A stretch of DNA of 64,000 bases from Candidatus Bathyarchaeota archaeon (GTDB lineage Archaea > Thermoproteota > Bathyarchaeia > 40CM-2-53-6 > DTDX01), in the NCBI GenBank assembly GCA_018396775.1, contig JAGTRF010000001.1, positions 1-64,000 on the forward strand. The letters are read 5' to 3'. Shown here piece by piece: positions 1 to 9,993 of this stretch. The notes beneath the pieces are model-generated. The model was not told the origin of the DNA and made no database searches. It saw nothing but the letters and a program-made list of their open reading frames with translations. Each line of letters opens with the position of its first letter. Position 1 is the first letter of the stretch. The translations under genes were made by a program, and so were the position numbers.

Positions 1-285
1 GAAGCTCCAATGTTTTAAAACATTCATTTTAAGCTCTGGAAAAACTAAAACACCTGGTATAACAGTTATACCTAAAAAGTGGAAAGCTATAAACACTATG
101 CCTATAAAGGTTAATAAGCCTGCTAAACCTTTCTCGCTTAATAAAGCTTCAATCCATTCTCTAGCCTTCAAATAGTTTTTAATGCTTAACGCTAAAGCTA
201 AAATTATTTGCGCTACTCCAAAGAATATAGCTATTTTAATAAGCCAAACAACATTACTAGGTGTTTTAACCCAGCCTGGGATAAC
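1..285 (-). CDS. atpI: A-type ATP synthase subunit I, C-terminal fragment (frame-shifted, cut by window edge)
   Basis: This is an open frame of 95 codons that runs off the window at base 1. It has no start of its own: a TAG (288-286) lies directly before its first codon. It begins VIPGWVKT and continues with hydrophobic segments of the kind that follow the FG-rich loop in the membrane domain of archaeal subunit I (the a-subunit homologue that carries ions past the c-ring). It lies one frame away from the end of the upstream piece (266-1507), so the two are read here as halves of one broken gene. The true C-terminus is outside the window. Confidence 0.7.
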
Positions 286-1507
286 CTAAACCTATCATAA
301 GCTTCCCTAATTTAGCAAAATTTAAACCCATAACATTGCGTTTTAAAACAAAACCAAACAATAAACCTAAACCTAAAATAATTAAGCCTTGTCCAAAATC
401 AGGAAACATAACACCAAACATTGTAATCCAAAGAATAGTGCCAATAATTGTTGGATCGCTTTCCTCATGGCTTGGGTAACCATATTGTTTAGTTAAAACT
501 TCGTAAACCTTAAAAAGCTTAGGATTCTCCATAACAGTAGGTACATCTTCACCAGGTAGGGGGTCGTCATAAACATAAAAAACGCTACCACCAACCCTTT
601 TATTAAAACCATCTAAATAAACGTTTAAACCATCAATTTTATTAACTGGAACCCAACCCTGTAAAACACTCATCAACCTACTCCTCAACAAATAACCCTC
701 AGCTAAACAAACATCCAAACCATGCTTAACAACAGAAATTAAATATCCAACTTTTTCCTCGAACTCTTGTCTAAGAGGATTCCATTCTTCTTCAAGAAGC
801 TTTAATTCTTCTTTAAGCTTTTTCGCTTCTTCATCAACCCATTTTATAGCTTCTTCCGCTTCATTCGGGATTCCTGAAGGAAGCTTAAATTCTTTAAATT
901 CTACGCCAACTAAAAGTTTTTCAATCCAACCTTTTAACTCTATTAACCCAGTTATATATAGGAAGGTTTCTTCTGGTGAGATGGCGGCTTCTCTAAAGGT
1001 TATTTCCTTTCGAGGTTTAAGCCTTAACCTAAGTGATGGTAAAAGCTTAGTTTTAGCTACTCCAGCTTTCGCAAAAATATGTTTAAATTCACCTATACTT
1101 CCAGGGTTTATTTTTTGATTTTTTAAGATTTGAAGCATAGGTGTTGCTTCGTTAAGAGTTTTTAACTTCTCCTTAACTGATTTAATTTTTTCTTCTAATT
1201 TAATTGTTTTCTCTTCAAATTCTTTAATAGAATTTTTCAGTTTATCTATTGGAGTTCTAACTTTGCTAAAGTCTAAAGATTCAACTTTTCTTGGAGTTGC
1301 ATTTAATTTAGCTTGAAGCGCATGAAGCTTTTCATATAAGCTTTCATATTCTTTAGCTTCCTCTGAAACTATTTCTTTAAATCCTATAAACTCGCTTTCA
1401 TCAAGCTTCTTTAATTGAATAACTCCTAATCGACCTAAAACCTCTATAAGAGGGCGTTCATTATCTATTAAGGTTATGGCAGTGAATTTTTTTACAGGCA
1501 CAATCAT
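266..1507 (-). CDS. atpI: A-type ATP synthase subunit I, N-terminal part (gene frameshifted)
   Basis: Subunit I joins the peripheral stalk to the membrane sector of the archaeal ATP synthase. The 413 residues show the long N-terminal cytoplasmic domain with coiled coils (about residues 50-120 and 225-255). The membrane domain then starts with a segment ending MFPDFGQG (around residue 373), a family hallmark. The frame stops at YPRLG, just where the family normally has a conserved glycine-rich stretch of roughly 15-20 residues leading into the next helix. The continuation sits in another frame (1-285). The start is ATG at 1507, giving MIVPVKKF, typical of the family. It follows the nuoM-like gene with a 43-base gap on the same strand. 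Confidence 0.88.
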   Translation of the reverse strand: MIVPVKKFTAITLIDNERPLIEVLGRLGVIQLKKLDESEFIGFKEIVSEEAKEYESLYEKLHALQAKLNATPRKVESLDFSKVRTPIDKLKNSIKEFEEKTIKLEEKIKSVKEKLKTLNEATPMLQILKNQKINPGSIGEFKHIFAKAGVAKTKLLPSLRLRLKPRKEITFREAAISPEETFLYITGLIELKGWIEKLLVGVEFKEFKLPSGIPNEAEEAIKWVDEEAKKLKEELKLLEEEWNPLRQEFEEKVGYLISVVKHGLDVCLAEGYLLRSRLMSVLQGWVPVNKIDGLNVYLDGFNKRVGGSVFYVYDDPLPGEDVPTVMENPKLFKVYEVLTKQYGYPSHEESDPTIIGTILWITMFGVMFPDFGQGLIILGLGLLFGFVLKRNVMGLNFAKLGKLMIGLGYPRLG

Positions 1508-1550
1508 TCTTGCTTTACCCTCTTACGAATAATTTTAAAAATTATTAAAT

Positions 1551-3059
1551 TTAAAGTTTGCTAAGTAATCGAGAGAAGATTGCGCCAAGCTCTTTACTGA
1601 TTAAAGTTGGATAAATTCCTAAAATTAAGGAGAATGCTGCAAGAATTATTATTGGAGCTAGCATAGTTAAAGGGGCTTCGCTAGCGATTTTCTGGGTTGA
1701 TTTACGCTCTCCAAAAAAGATTCTTCTAAAAGCTTTTAAGCCATAACCAGCTGTAAAGATAGAGGCTATTACAGCAAGCGCAGTTATTACAACTCTAGTT
1801 AAACCTTCAGATAAAGCATTTATTAAGCTAGAATGCATTGCACCTGCAAAAATGAATAATTCACTCCAAAAACCTAGAAGCGGTGGTGTTCCAGCTAAGC
1901 TTAAAAATGAAATTAAAGCAGCTGTAGCTGTATAAGGCATTTCTTCAGCTAACCCACCTAAATCACTTATTTTTCTAGTGTGAAATTGGTGAATAAAGAT
2001 TCCTGAAATCATGAAGAGAACAGCTTTAGCAAAACCGTGGCTCATATAAAGCAATGCAGCTCCAGTTAAACCTAAAATAGAGGTTGAAGCTACGCCAAAC
2101 AAGAGATAACCCATTTGGCTTATGCTAGAGTACGCAAGCAACCTCTTCACATCTTCTTGAACTAAAGCCATTGAGGCACCGTAGAACATTGTGATTAAAG
2201 CTAAAACTGATGTGATGATGATAAAATTATAATTAAATGCTACTATTGGAAAAGCTGTATAAATTATTCTAATAGCAGCATAACCGCCTATTCCAATCAT
2301 TGCTGGAGAAAGCAAAGCGCTAATTGGTGTTGGAGCCTCAGCATGTGCGTCTGGAAGCCAAGTATGAAGGGGGAAAATAGCCATTTTAACTATAAGCCCC
2401 AATAAGATTAATGCTATAATGATTATTACTATTTGCATCATTTCTGGAGTTATTTTTGAAGCGATTTCAAAGATTTCAAAGGTTCCAAATTGAAAGCGTG
2501 CTATTAAAATTCCAGCTAGCAAAGATAAAGCTCCTGCTTCAGTAAACATAAAATATTTAAATGCTATAGCTTCTTTAGGTCCAGTTCCCCAGACTCCAAT
2601 TAAAGCCCATGAAGGAATAAGCATCAATTCAAAGAATAGAAAGAAAGCTGCTAAATTAGTTGTAAGCACTGTACCAAGCATTCCAACGGTATAAAGCATG
2701 TATAAAGAATAGTAAACTTCAATGTTTTCAGCTTCAGCCATATATCCAATCGAGTATATAGCAATTAAAGCAGATAATAAAGCGATTGTGAAAGCTATTG
2801 GCCCACTTAAACCATCAGCAAGCAGCGTTAAACTCCCTATATATGGAGCCCAAGCATATGAAGCTTTAAGCCCATCTTTAATAAAACCTGTAAATAGATT
2901 TAAGGTTATATAGGCATAAATTCCAGTGCTATAAAGCAGAACTAAAAAAACAATCCATCCTACTCTTTGTTTATAAACTTTCCCTAAGGGAAGAATTATT
3001 GCTGAAAAAACAGCAGGTATAATAAGAGATTGAATAAGCAAATTAAGGGAATCATTCAC
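1551..3059 (-). CDS. NuoM/MrpD-type proton pump subunit, stand-alone
   Basis: This is a 502-residue polytopic membrane protein of the proton-translocating antiporter-like family (complex I NuoL/M/N, Mrp antiporters, membrane hydrogenases). The signature HTWLPDAHAEAPTPISALL lies near residue 235, and buried charged residues such as the Glu in FFELMLIPSW (around 143) are kept. About 14 membrane helices are expected. The start is GTG at 3059 with GGTG eight bases upstream. No other complex I or hydrogenase membrane subunits are present in the window. It sits between atpC/atpK and atpI, so a role in ion pumping alongside the ATP synthase is possible but unproven. The exact subfamily cannot be fixed by eye. 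Confidence 0.85.
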   Translation of the reverse strand: MNDSLNLLIQSLIIPAVFSAIILPLGKVYKQRVGWIVFLVLLYSTGIYAYITLNLFTGFIKDGLKASYAWAPYIGSLTLLADGLSGPIAFTIALLSALIAIYSIGYMAEAENIEVYYSLYMLYTVGMLGTVLTTNLAAFFLFFELMLIPSWALIGVWGTGPKEAIAFKYFMFTEAGALSLLAGILIARFQFGTFEIFEIASKITPEMMQIVIIIIALILLGLIVKMAIFPLHTWLPDAHAEAPTPISALLSPAMIGIGGYAAIRIIYTAFPIVAFNYNFIIITSVLALITMFYGASMALVQEDVKRLLAYSSISQMGYLLFGVASTSILGLTGAALLYMSHGFAKAVLFMISGIFIHQFHTRKISDLGGLAEEMPYTATAALISFLSLAGTPPLLGFWSELFIFAGAMHSSLINALSEGLTRVVITALAVIASIFTAGYGLKAFRRIFFGERKSTQKIASEAPLTMLAPIIILAAFSLILGIYPTLISKELGAIFSRLLSKL

Positions 3060-3562
<503 letters not shown>

Positions 3563-3575
3563 TTGAGGAGCACCA

Positions 3576-3803
3576 TTGCAAAACGAGAAAGAGCAAAATA
3601 AATCGTTAAACATCAAATTAACAATTATCTATTTTTCTATTTTAATTGGAACACAAATTTTTGGAGTTTTTCTTATTTTAAAATTTCTAATATATAAAAC
3701 AATTTTTTTAGCTCTTATCGCAAGTTTAGCTTTAACTTTCATTCTTCCAATAGTTTTAGGCGTATTTTTAATTTTTATAGTAAAATTTAAAAGAAGAATT
3801 TAA
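3576..3803 (+). CDS. Small two-helix membrane protein next to atpK
   Basis: This is a 75-residue protein with a polar N-terminus (MQNEKEQNKS), two hydrophobic helices (about 14-36 and 42-69) and a basic end (KFKRRI). It starts with TTG at 3576, five bases after a GAGGAG ribosome binding site, and lies 13 bases after atpK, so co-transcription is likely. Its tail overlaps the end of atpC by 4 bases on the other strand. I do not recognise a family. Position and topology suggest a helper for c-ring or membrane-sector assembly, which is inference only. Confidence 0.65.
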   Translation: MQNEKEQNKSLNIKLTIIYFSILIGTQIFGVFLILKFLIYKTIFLALIASLALTFILPIVLGVFLIFIVKFKRRI

Positions 3804-4801
3804 ATTATTAAATATGGTTTAACTTCAAGATTTTGTTGCGTTAGAAAAGTTGTTAAAACAAGGTTTCTCCACTCAATCTCACATAAAACAAGATATGAAA
3901 TTACATAAGCAAAGCTTAAGCTTGATTTTAGCATAAGTTCTTCAACTTTTCTTCGAAGAAGCTTTAAAGCATTAACTTCAGCTAAAGCCTCCTCTCCTTT
4001 CTCAATTAAAGGTTTAACTACATTTTCATAGCTTTTAAGAAGCGTTAACGCTGTATGCAAGCTTTTAGATTCCATAACCTCTTTAAAACTAGATAAAGGA
4101 ACTTTAAAGAAGAATGGGATAAGCAGTTGTTTAGTTAATTCAGATGCGTAACCATAAAGGAGGGGGGCTAAAGCTGTAAAGCAATTCGCTGCATCAATTT
4201 CAATTCCTAAAATTTCTTTTATTTCTTCTTGATCCCCGCTTGGAAAAGTTTCTAAAGCTTCAAAAACCATTTGATAATAAGTTTTTTTTAGTTGAACTTC
4301 TAAAGGTAAAATACTATTATACTTTCGATATAAATCTAAGCTTTTAATTATTTGAGAGTAAGCTGTTCCTTTAAGCATTTCAACAATTTTCTCTATGCTT
4401 TCTGCTTCTATTAACCGATTTAAATTTAAGCTTGAGAAATCTTGAATTAAAGGAATAAAAGATTTAATGTCTCTAGAGGTTTTAGCAATTTTGCTTCTTA
4501 AAATTCTAGCTAAGCTTTGAACCTCAAATCTTTTAGCGTAAACTTTTAGAAAATCTTGTGTTTCATCTGAAGAAGCGTTTATTACATGCATGTATCTTTT
4601 TATCAATTCTTCAGTGAAGATTTGCTCTAAGCTGTAAGCATCAACTTCTTTTAATTCCCTTATTTTATCGCCGTAATCTGTTGAAGCTAAAATATCAGCT
4701 ATTTCCTTTATGTTTTTTGATGAAGTTAAAGCTTCTATTGCTTGTTTTGGTAGAAGATGCGTTGCTAATCCATGGCATCTAACAACTAAATATTCAGGCA
4801 T
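3800..4801 (-). CDS. atpC: A-type ATP synthase subunit C (V-type d)
   Basis: Subunit C couples the central stalk to the c-ring. The 333-residue, mostly helical, soluble protein shows the three-fold repeated architecture of the family, with Arg/Tyr-rich motifs such as EWRNLVLTTF near the end. I chose ATG at 4801 (MPEYLVVRCHG), which is preceded by GAGAGGA and overlaps the atpD stop. A TTG at 4819 is in frame but lacks a ribosome binding site. It is the last minus-strand gene of the F-H-E-A-B-D-C run before atpK interrupts. Confidence 0.93.
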   Translation of the reverse strand: MPEYLVVRCHGLATHLLPKQAIEALTSSKNIKEIADILASTDYGDKIRELKEVDAYSLEQIFTEELIKRYMHVINASSDETQDFLKVYAKRFEVQSLARILRSKIAKTSRDIKSFIPLIQDFSSLNLNRLIEAESIEKIVEMLKGTAYSQIIKSLDLYRKYNSILPLEVQLKKTYYQMVFEALETFPSGDQEEIKEILGIEIDAANCFTALAPLLYGYASELTKQLLIPFFFKVPLSSFKEVMESKSLHTALTLLKSYENVVKPLIEKGEEALAEVNALKLLRRKVEELMLKSSLSFAYVISYLVLCEIEWRNLVLTTFLTQQNLEVKPYLII

Positions 4802-5426
4802 AAGCTTTCCTCTCGGCAATTATTGCTCTAACAAATTTTGTTCTAATAAATTCTTCAAGCATATCTTCATCTAATCTATCTTCTATCTGTTTTATAATAA
4901 GCTTATATTGAGGGATAACTATTTTTTCAAGCGCGTTTACTTTCCTATTTGTTTTTTCTAAATCTTCAGCTATTCTTTCTATTCTAGCTTCAAGCTCAGC
5001 AACTTTAAGAAGTTCTTCAATTAAATCGTTAAATTGCTTAGCTGCAAATCTAGCGATTAAACCGAACTTGTTAACTATTGATGGTTTATTTACGATTTTT
5101 AAGTAAGGTACTAAAATTCCCATTACGCTTTTAGGTAAAACTTCAACTTCCAAGTTTTTTTCAACAGCTTCAGATTGAGAAGCCATTTCTTTATAGCCTA
5201 AAAGCGCATATGCTACGCTAAGGTTTTTAAATGCAGTTTCAACTTTTTCTTCAAATAATCTTTTTTTAGCGCTAAGCTCTTCTAGATTTGCTCTAAGCTC
5301 GTTAGCTAACTCATCTCTTTTTAATTCAAGAAGTCTATAACCTTCTTCAATAAAGCTTACTCTTTTTTTAAGTTGAAGAAGGAAGCCTCGTGTAGGTTTA
5401 ACTCCAGCTCCTAAAGTTGCGGGCAT
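4794..5426 (-). CDS. atpD: A-type ATP synthase subunit D
   Basis: This is the central-stalk rotor subunit inside the A3B3 head. The 210 residues begin with PTRGFLLQLKKR, the family hallmark, and consist of two long helices forming a coiled coil (about 12-80 and 130-205). It starts at ATG 5426, 17 bases after atpB, and its last codons overlap the atpC start, which fits translational coupling. Confidence 0.95.
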   Translation of the reverse strand: MPATLGAGVKPTRGFLLQLKKRVSFIEEGYRLLELKRDELANELRANLEELSAKKRLFEEKVETAFKNLSVAYALLGYKEMASQSEAVEKNLEVEVLPKSVMGILVPYLKIVNKPSIVNKFGLIARFAAKQFNDLIEELLKVAELEARIERIAEDLEKTNRKVNALEKIVIPQYKLIIKQIEDRLDEDMLEEFIRTKFVRAIIAERKAYA

Positions 5427-5443
5427 TAAGCTAAACGCTCCAA

Positions 5444-6835
5444 TTAAGCAGCTTTATATTTTGGATGATACTTCTTTATATGCTCCTCTTTAACTCTAAT
5501 CAATTCATCTTCTGGAAGCATTGAAAGCAGATCCCAAGCTATTTCAAGCGTTCTTTCTAAGGGTCTATTCTCGTAAACTCCTTGGTTAACAAATCGTCTT
5601 TCAAATTCTTCTGCGAACCTTAAGTAGTTGCGTTCTCTCTCGCTTAAACCAACTTCTCCAATAATTCTAACTAATCCTCTAGCTTTCACGCCTTCAGCAT
5701 AAGCCATATACAATTGATTTGAAGCACCTAGATGATCTTCTCTTGTTCTCCCTGGGCCTATACCATCTTTCATAAGTCTTGAAAGCGATGGAAGAACATT
5801 TATAGGTGGATATACGCCTCTAAGATATAGATCTTTATCAAGAATTAATTGACCTTCAGTTATATAACCGCTTAAATCTGGAATTGGGTGAGTTATATCG
5901 CCTCCAGGCATGGTTAATATAGGCATTAAAGTAACTGAACCTTTTTTCCCTTTTATTTTCCCAGCTCTTTCATAAATTGTTGCTAAATCAGTATATAAAT
6001 AACCTGGGTAACCTTTTCTAGTTGGGACTTCTTCTCTAGCTACAGATATAGATCTTAAAGCTTCACCATAATTAGTCATATCTGTTAAAATTGTAAGAAC
6101 ATGCATATCAAGATCAAAAGCTAAATATTCAGCTATTGTTTGAGCAATTCTAGGAGCGACAATTCTTTCAATAATTGGGTCATCAGCTAAATTAAGGATC
6201 ATAACAGAATTTTCTAAAGCTCCTGTTTTCTCAAATTCTCTTCTAAAAAACTCGTATTCCTCATGCTTTATACCCATAGCGCAGAAAACTACCGCAAACT
6301 CTTCTTCTTTGCCAGGAATTGTTGCTTGCCTAGCTACTTGAGCTGCAGCAATATTATGGGGTAAACCAGCTTCAGAAAAGAATGGTAGCTTTTGACCTCT
6401 AACAAGAGAATTCATTCCATCTATAGCTGAAATCCCTGTTTGAATAAACTCGCTTGGAGGCTCTCTAGCAGCTGGGTTAATAACTGAACCAAAAATTTCT
6501 CTCCGCTCCTTACCTATGGGTTCAGGTAAATGATCTAAAGGTTTAAAGCTTCCGCTGAAAACTCTTCCTATAAGATCATCTGATAAAGGAATTTTTATAA
6601 CTTCCCCAGTGAATCTAACTGAAGCTTTAAGCTCTAAACCCTCAGTTGCACCGAAAACTTGAACAACAGCTTTATCGCTGAATGTATCTAAAACTGTTCC
6701 AATCATTTCTGAGCCATCAGGAAGCTTTACTTCTACAAGCTCGTTATAAGCAGCTCCTTTAACACCTTCAACACCAAGCAATGGTCCTTTAATCTCAGTT
6801 GTGGATCTATAAATAAGCCCAGCTTTCTCAACCAT
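5444..6835 (-). CDS. atpB: A-type ATP synthase subunit B (regulatory)
   Basis: This non-catalytic subunit alternates with A in the head. The 463 residues show an N-terminal beta barrel, a degenerate P-loop (SEAGLPHN, about 160), and the family signature around [20 protein letters not shown] (about 348). The missing GKT is normal for B. The start ATG 6835 follows an AAGGGGGAAA site. The gap to atpA is 13 bases. Confidence 0.97.
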   Translation of the reverse strand: MVEKAGLIYRSTTEIKGPLLGVEGVKGAAYNELVEVKLPDGSEMIGTVLDTFSDKAVVQVFGATEGLELKASVRFTGEVIKIPLSDDLIGRVFSGSFKPLDHLPEPIGKERREIFGSVINPAAREPPSEFIQTGISAIDGMNSLVRGQKLPFFSEAGLPHNIAAAQVARQATIPGKEEEFAVVFCAMGIKHEEYEFFRREFEKTGALENSVMILNLADDPIIERIVAPRIAQTIAEYLAFDLDMHVLTILTDMTNYGEALRSISVAREEVPTRKGYPGYLYTDLATIYERAGKIKGKKGSVTLMPILTMPGGDITHPIPDLSGYITEGQLILDKDLYLRGVYPPINVLPSLSRLMKDGIGPGRTREDHLGASNQLYMAYAEGVKARGLVRIIGEVGLSERERNYLRFAEEFERRFVNQGVYENRPLERTLEIAWDLLSMLPEDELIRVKEEHIKKYHPKYKAA

Positions 6836-6848
6836 ATTTATTTCCCCC

Positions 6849-8618
6849 TTAAGCTGTAATTAACCCATATTCCTCACTAATCTTTTTAATTTCAGATTGA
6901 GCCTCTATTTTTACTTTATCTATATTTTCAACGCCTTTTCTTTCCTTTAACCGCATAACCTCAACTATTAATGGTAAACCTCTTATCTTTTCTACTGGAA
7001 CACCAGCTCTAACTAATGGCTCAAGCATATCATAAAATTCAATTAAGAATCTAAGCATTTTAGCTTGCTTTTCAGGCTCACAATAAGTATCAACTTCATG
7101 ATAAGCTTGTTGAACTAAAAAGCCTTCTCTTATAATTTCAGAAATAAACAGGATTAAGCGTTGCTCTTCAGGTAAAGCTTTCTCTCCAATAATTCTAGCG
7201 GTTTCCTCTATTTTAGATGCTTCTTCAAGCAGTGATAAAGCTCTATCCCTAAAGTAAAGCCATTCAGGATCATATTTAGACCAGAAATCTTTTAATAAAT
7301 CTGTGTAACGGCTAAAGCTTAAAAGCCAGTTAATAGCTGGGAAGTGCCTTCTAAAAGCTAACTCTGTATCTAAAGCCCAAAGGGTGCCAACGAATCTTAA
7401 AGTTAAAGATGTGACAGGTTCGCTGAAGTCTCCACCAGGAGGAGATACAGCGCCCATAATTGTTACTGAGCCTACTCGTTCTTCGCTACCTAACGTAATT
7501 ACTCTTCCGCTTCTTTCATAAAATTCCGCTATTCTTTCAGCTAAGTAAGCTGGGTAACCGCCTTCAGCTGGAATTTCTTCAAGTCTACCGGAAATATCTC
7601 TAAGCGCTTCAGCCCATCTTGATGTTGAATCAGCCATTATTGCTACATCATAGCCTTGATCTCTATAATATTCAGCTATTGTAAGACCCATATAAATGCT
7701 TGCTTCTCTAGCTGAAACAGGAAGGTTGCTAACATTAGCTATAAAAATAGATCTTTCTATAAGCTTTTTTCCAGTTCTAGGATCTTCAAGCATAGGAAAA
7801 TGAGTTATAACATCAGCCATCTCGTTTCCTCTTTCACCGCAACCTATATAAACTATTATATGCGCATCAGACCATTTAGCTAATTGATGAAGTGTAACTG
7901 TTTTTCCAGTTCCAAATCCCCCAGGAATAGCTGCTGTTCCACCTTTAGCTACAGGGAAAAACGAGTCGACAACTCTTTGTCCAGTAATTAAGGGTTCAAC
8001 AGATGGGAGCCTAGCTTTATAAGGTCTAGGAACTCTTACAGGCCATAATTGCATAAGCTTTACTCCAATTTCTCCTCCTTCAGAAAGCTTTATTAAAGCT
8101 ACATCGTCTTCAACAGTAAATTCCCCTTCCTTAATCTCAGCTATCGTTCCTTTTAATCCGATTGGAACGAGAATTCTATGCTCTATAACGCTTGTTTCTT
8201 GGGTGACGCCTATTATATCTCCTTCAACTACTTTATCGCCTTTCTTAACTTTCGGCGTGAAAAACCATTTCTTTTTTCTATCTAGAGGATTTAACTTTAC
8301 GCCTTTCTTCATGAATGGACCAGTAAGCTGCCACATCGCCATTTCAGAGAACTCTAATCCATCAAATATTCCACCAATTAATCCTGGTCCCAACTCAGCT
8401 GATAAAGGTCTACCAGTTGATACAACTGGTTCTCCAGGTTTAAGACCGCTTGTATCTTCATAGCATTGTAAAGCTACATCTCCACCAAATATTCTTACAA
8501 CTTCTCCAATAAGCTTTAATTCTCCTATATGAACTACGTCACCAATTTTTGCTTCATAAAGGCCTTCAGCCACAACTAAAGAACCATTCACTCGTTTAAC
8601 TTTACCTTTAACACTCAA
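6849..8618 (-). CDS. atpA: A-type ATP synthase catalytic subunit A
   Basis: This catalytic subunit of the head hydrolyses or makes ATP. The 589 residues contain the P-loop GGFGTGKT (near 235), the bulge domain typical of A subunits, and [14 protein letters not shown] with [10 protein letters not shown] further on. I chose the TTG at 8618 ([12 protein letters not shown]), which lies six bases after GAGGTG. An upstream in-frame TTG at 8633 would place that site inside the gene. No intein is present. Confidence 0.97.
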   Translation of the reverse strand: MSVKGKVKRVNGSLVVAEGLYEAKIGDVVHIGELKLIGEVVRIFGGDVALQCYEDTSGLKPGEPVVSTGRPLSAELGPGLIGGIFDGLEFSEMAMWQLTGPFMKKGVKLNPLDRKKKWFFTPKVKKGDKVVEGDIIGVTQETSVIEHRILVPIGLKGTIAEIKEGEFTVEDDVALIKLSEGGEIGVKLMQLWPVRVPRPYKARLPSVEPLITGQRVVDSFFPVAKGGTAAIPGGFGTGKTVTLHQLAKWSDAHIIVYIGCGERGNEMADVITHFPMLEDPRTGKKLIERSIFIANVSNLPVSAREASIYMGLTIAEYYRDQGYDVAIMADSTSRWAEALRDISGRLEEIPAEGGYPAYLAERIAEFYERSGRVITLGSEERVGSVTIMGAVSPPGGDFSEPVTSLTLRFVGTLWALDTELAFRRHFPAINWLLSFSRYTDLLKDFWSKYDPEWLYFRDRALSLLEEASKIEETARIIGEKALPEEQRLILFISEIIREGFLVQQAYHEVDTYCEPEKQAKMLRFLIEFYDMLEPLVRAGVPVEKIRGLPLIVEVMRLKERKGVENIDKVKIEAQSEIKKISEEYGLITA

Positions 8619-8635
8619 ATTTAAACACCTCAAAA

Positions 8636-9259
8636 TTAACCAAATAAAATTTCAGCTATTTTACCTCTTAATGTTTCTTTTAATTTAAGCAATCTTCCTT
8701 CAAGAAGGTTATAAAAAATCTTTGTTTTATCTTTATTGGAAACTATAACGCCGCCTAAGCAATTGCAAGGGTTATTTTCAATTTTTAATTTAACTTCAAA
8801 CCCTAAAGATTCTTTAAGCTTTTCTTCAATTTCCTTTAAACGAGTAGTAAAGTAAGCTAGAGTTTGCTTATTTGAAGTTACGCTTAACTCTTTTTCTTCA
8901 ATTTTTAAGGCTGCTTCTTTAAGAAGTTTAAACGCTAAATCCTCATATCTATACTCTTTATCTTTCCCACTAGCTATCTGTTTTAATCTTTCTTCAACAA
9001 TATTAAAGACTTTAGATATAGCGTTATCTTTAGCTTGAAGAATCATTTTTCGCCCCTCAAGTTGAGCTGCACCTAAAATTCTTTTTCGCATAACAGAAAT
9101 CTCAGGTTTAATTGATTTAGCTAAAATTTCTTCAGCTTTCTTTTCAGCTGAATTAATGATTTCTTCAGCTTTCTTTTTAGCTTCAGAAATTATTTTTTCA
9201 GCTTCCTCACGGCTTCTTTTTAAAATTTCAGATTTAATAACTTCTAAGGCTTCACTCAA
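8636..9259 (-). CDS. atpE: A-type ATP synthase subunit E (peripheral stalk)
   Basis: This peripheral-stalk subunit pairs with H. The 207 residues have an N-terminal Lys/Glu/Ala coiled coil (about 1-60) and a globular C-terminal domain that carries CNCLGGVIV (about 164). TTG at 9259 overlaps the atpH stop and follows AGGAGG. A 47-base stretch coding EKIISEAKKKAEEI is identical to one in atpH. Confidence 0.93.
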   Translation of the reverse strand: MSEALEVIKSEILKRSREEAEKIISEAKKKAEEIINSAEKKAEEILAKSIKPEISVMRKRILGAAQLEGRKMILQAKDNAISKVFNIVEERLKQIASGKDKEYRYEDLAFKLLKEAALKIEEKELSVTSNKQTLAYFTTRLKEIEEKLKESLGFEVKLKIENNPCNCLGGVIVSNKDKTKIFYNLLEGRLLKLKETLRGKIAEILFG

Positions 9260-9488
9260 CTTTAAGAACCTCCTTTAAAACTAAATCAACAGCTTCTTGA
9301 ATTCGTTTTTCATTAATTAACTTGATTTTTTCAGCTTCAGCCTCATGCTTTCTTCGAATTTCTTCAGCTTCAGCTTCAGCTTTCTTTTCTTCTTCTTTTA
9401 TCCTAGCTTCAATAAGCTCTCTTTTAGTTACTTTGCTTAAAATTTCTTCAGCTTTCTTTTTAGCTTCAGAAATTATTTTTTCAGCTTC
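9159..9488. repeat. 47-base exact direct repeat shared by atpE and atpH
   Basis: Bases 9159-9205 (in atpE) and 9442-9488 (in atpH) are identical over 47 positions and differ at both flanks. Both copies are read in the same frame and encode the coiled-coil stretch EKIISEAKKKAEEI. A shorter, diverged copy lies around 9125-9150. This suggests recent gene conversion, or segment duplication between the two stalk genes. Confidence 0.9.
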
Positions 9489-9554
9489 AATTTTAGCTTC
9501 TTCAATAAGTTTTATAGCTTTTCTCTCCTCTTCAATTAACTCCTCTAAACTCAT
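9252..9554 (-). CDS. atpH: A-type ATP synthase subunit H (peripheral stalk)
   Basis: This 100-residue, almost entirely coiled-coil protein is rich in Glu, Lys, Ala and Ile, as expected for subunit H (G-like), which forms the peripheral stalk with E. It sits between atpF and atpE and overlaps atpE by 8 bases. The length fits the family. Being low-complexity, the call depends strongly on gene order. Confidence 0.85.
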   Translation of the reverse strand: MSLEELIEEERKAIKLIEEAKIEAEKIISEAKKKAEEILSKVTKRELIEARIKEEEKKAEAEAEEIRRKHEAEAEKIKLINEKRIQEAVDLVLKEVLKVE

Positions 9555-9603
9555 TAAGCTTCAACCTCTAACCCTTTATTTTCCATAATGAAGTTATATA
9601 ATT

Positions 9604-9921
9604 TTATAACTTTAATTCTGCTCCTACAGCTAAACTTATACTCTTCTTTAACTCATCAATTCTTTTACCTTTAATTCTAGTATAATCTGGTATAAATGCG
9701 AATATAGGAGTAATTTTCCCCTCTTTAATAAGCTTAAATCTAAGCTCTCGAGTTTTCTCAACAAATCTTTCAGGTAAAATTATAACAGCGTATTGAGCGT
9801 TTTCAATAAGATTTTTTAAAGTTTGGTTAAGAGCCTCCTCATTTTCAACCTCAAAGCCTTCAACGCCAACTAGCGTAAAACCAGAAATAAAAATTGAGTC
9901 TCCTACTGCTGCCACCTTCAA
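9604..9921 (-). CDS. atpF: A-type ATP synthase subunit F
   Basis: This is the small central-stalk subunit that binds D. The 105 residues match the Rossmann-like fold of the family: MKVAAVGD at the start, a GVEGFEV loop and the ILPERF segment (about 68). TTG at 9921 starts the gene. It is the promoter-proximal gene of the F-H-E-A-B-D-C unit, 72 bases after the stop of the upstream cation-efflux gene. Confidence 0.93.
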   Translation of the reverse strand: MKVAAVGDSIFISGFTLVGVEGFEVENEEALNQTLKNLIENAQYAVIILPERFVEKTRELRFKLIKEGKITPIFAFIPDYTRIKGKRIDELKKSISLAVGAELKL

Positions 9922-9993
9922 TTTTAATCAACTCTATTTAAATTCTTAAGAATCATTTTTAAGCTTTTCGAAAGAAAATTATATAGGCTTTTA

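Noticed and set aside
1-290. Programmed frameshift in atpI
   Set aside because: No slippery run is present at the junction, and a conserved segment seems missing, so a deletion or assembly error fits better.
9120-9500. CRISPR-like repeated TTCTTCAGC units
   Set aside because: They are Glu/Ala/Lys codons of coiled coils in frame; no regular spacer pattern.
9322-9588. Ser/Ala/Phe-rich open frame opposite atpH
   Set aside because: It is an antisense shadow of Lys/Glu/Ala coiled-coil codons; no start context, low complexity.
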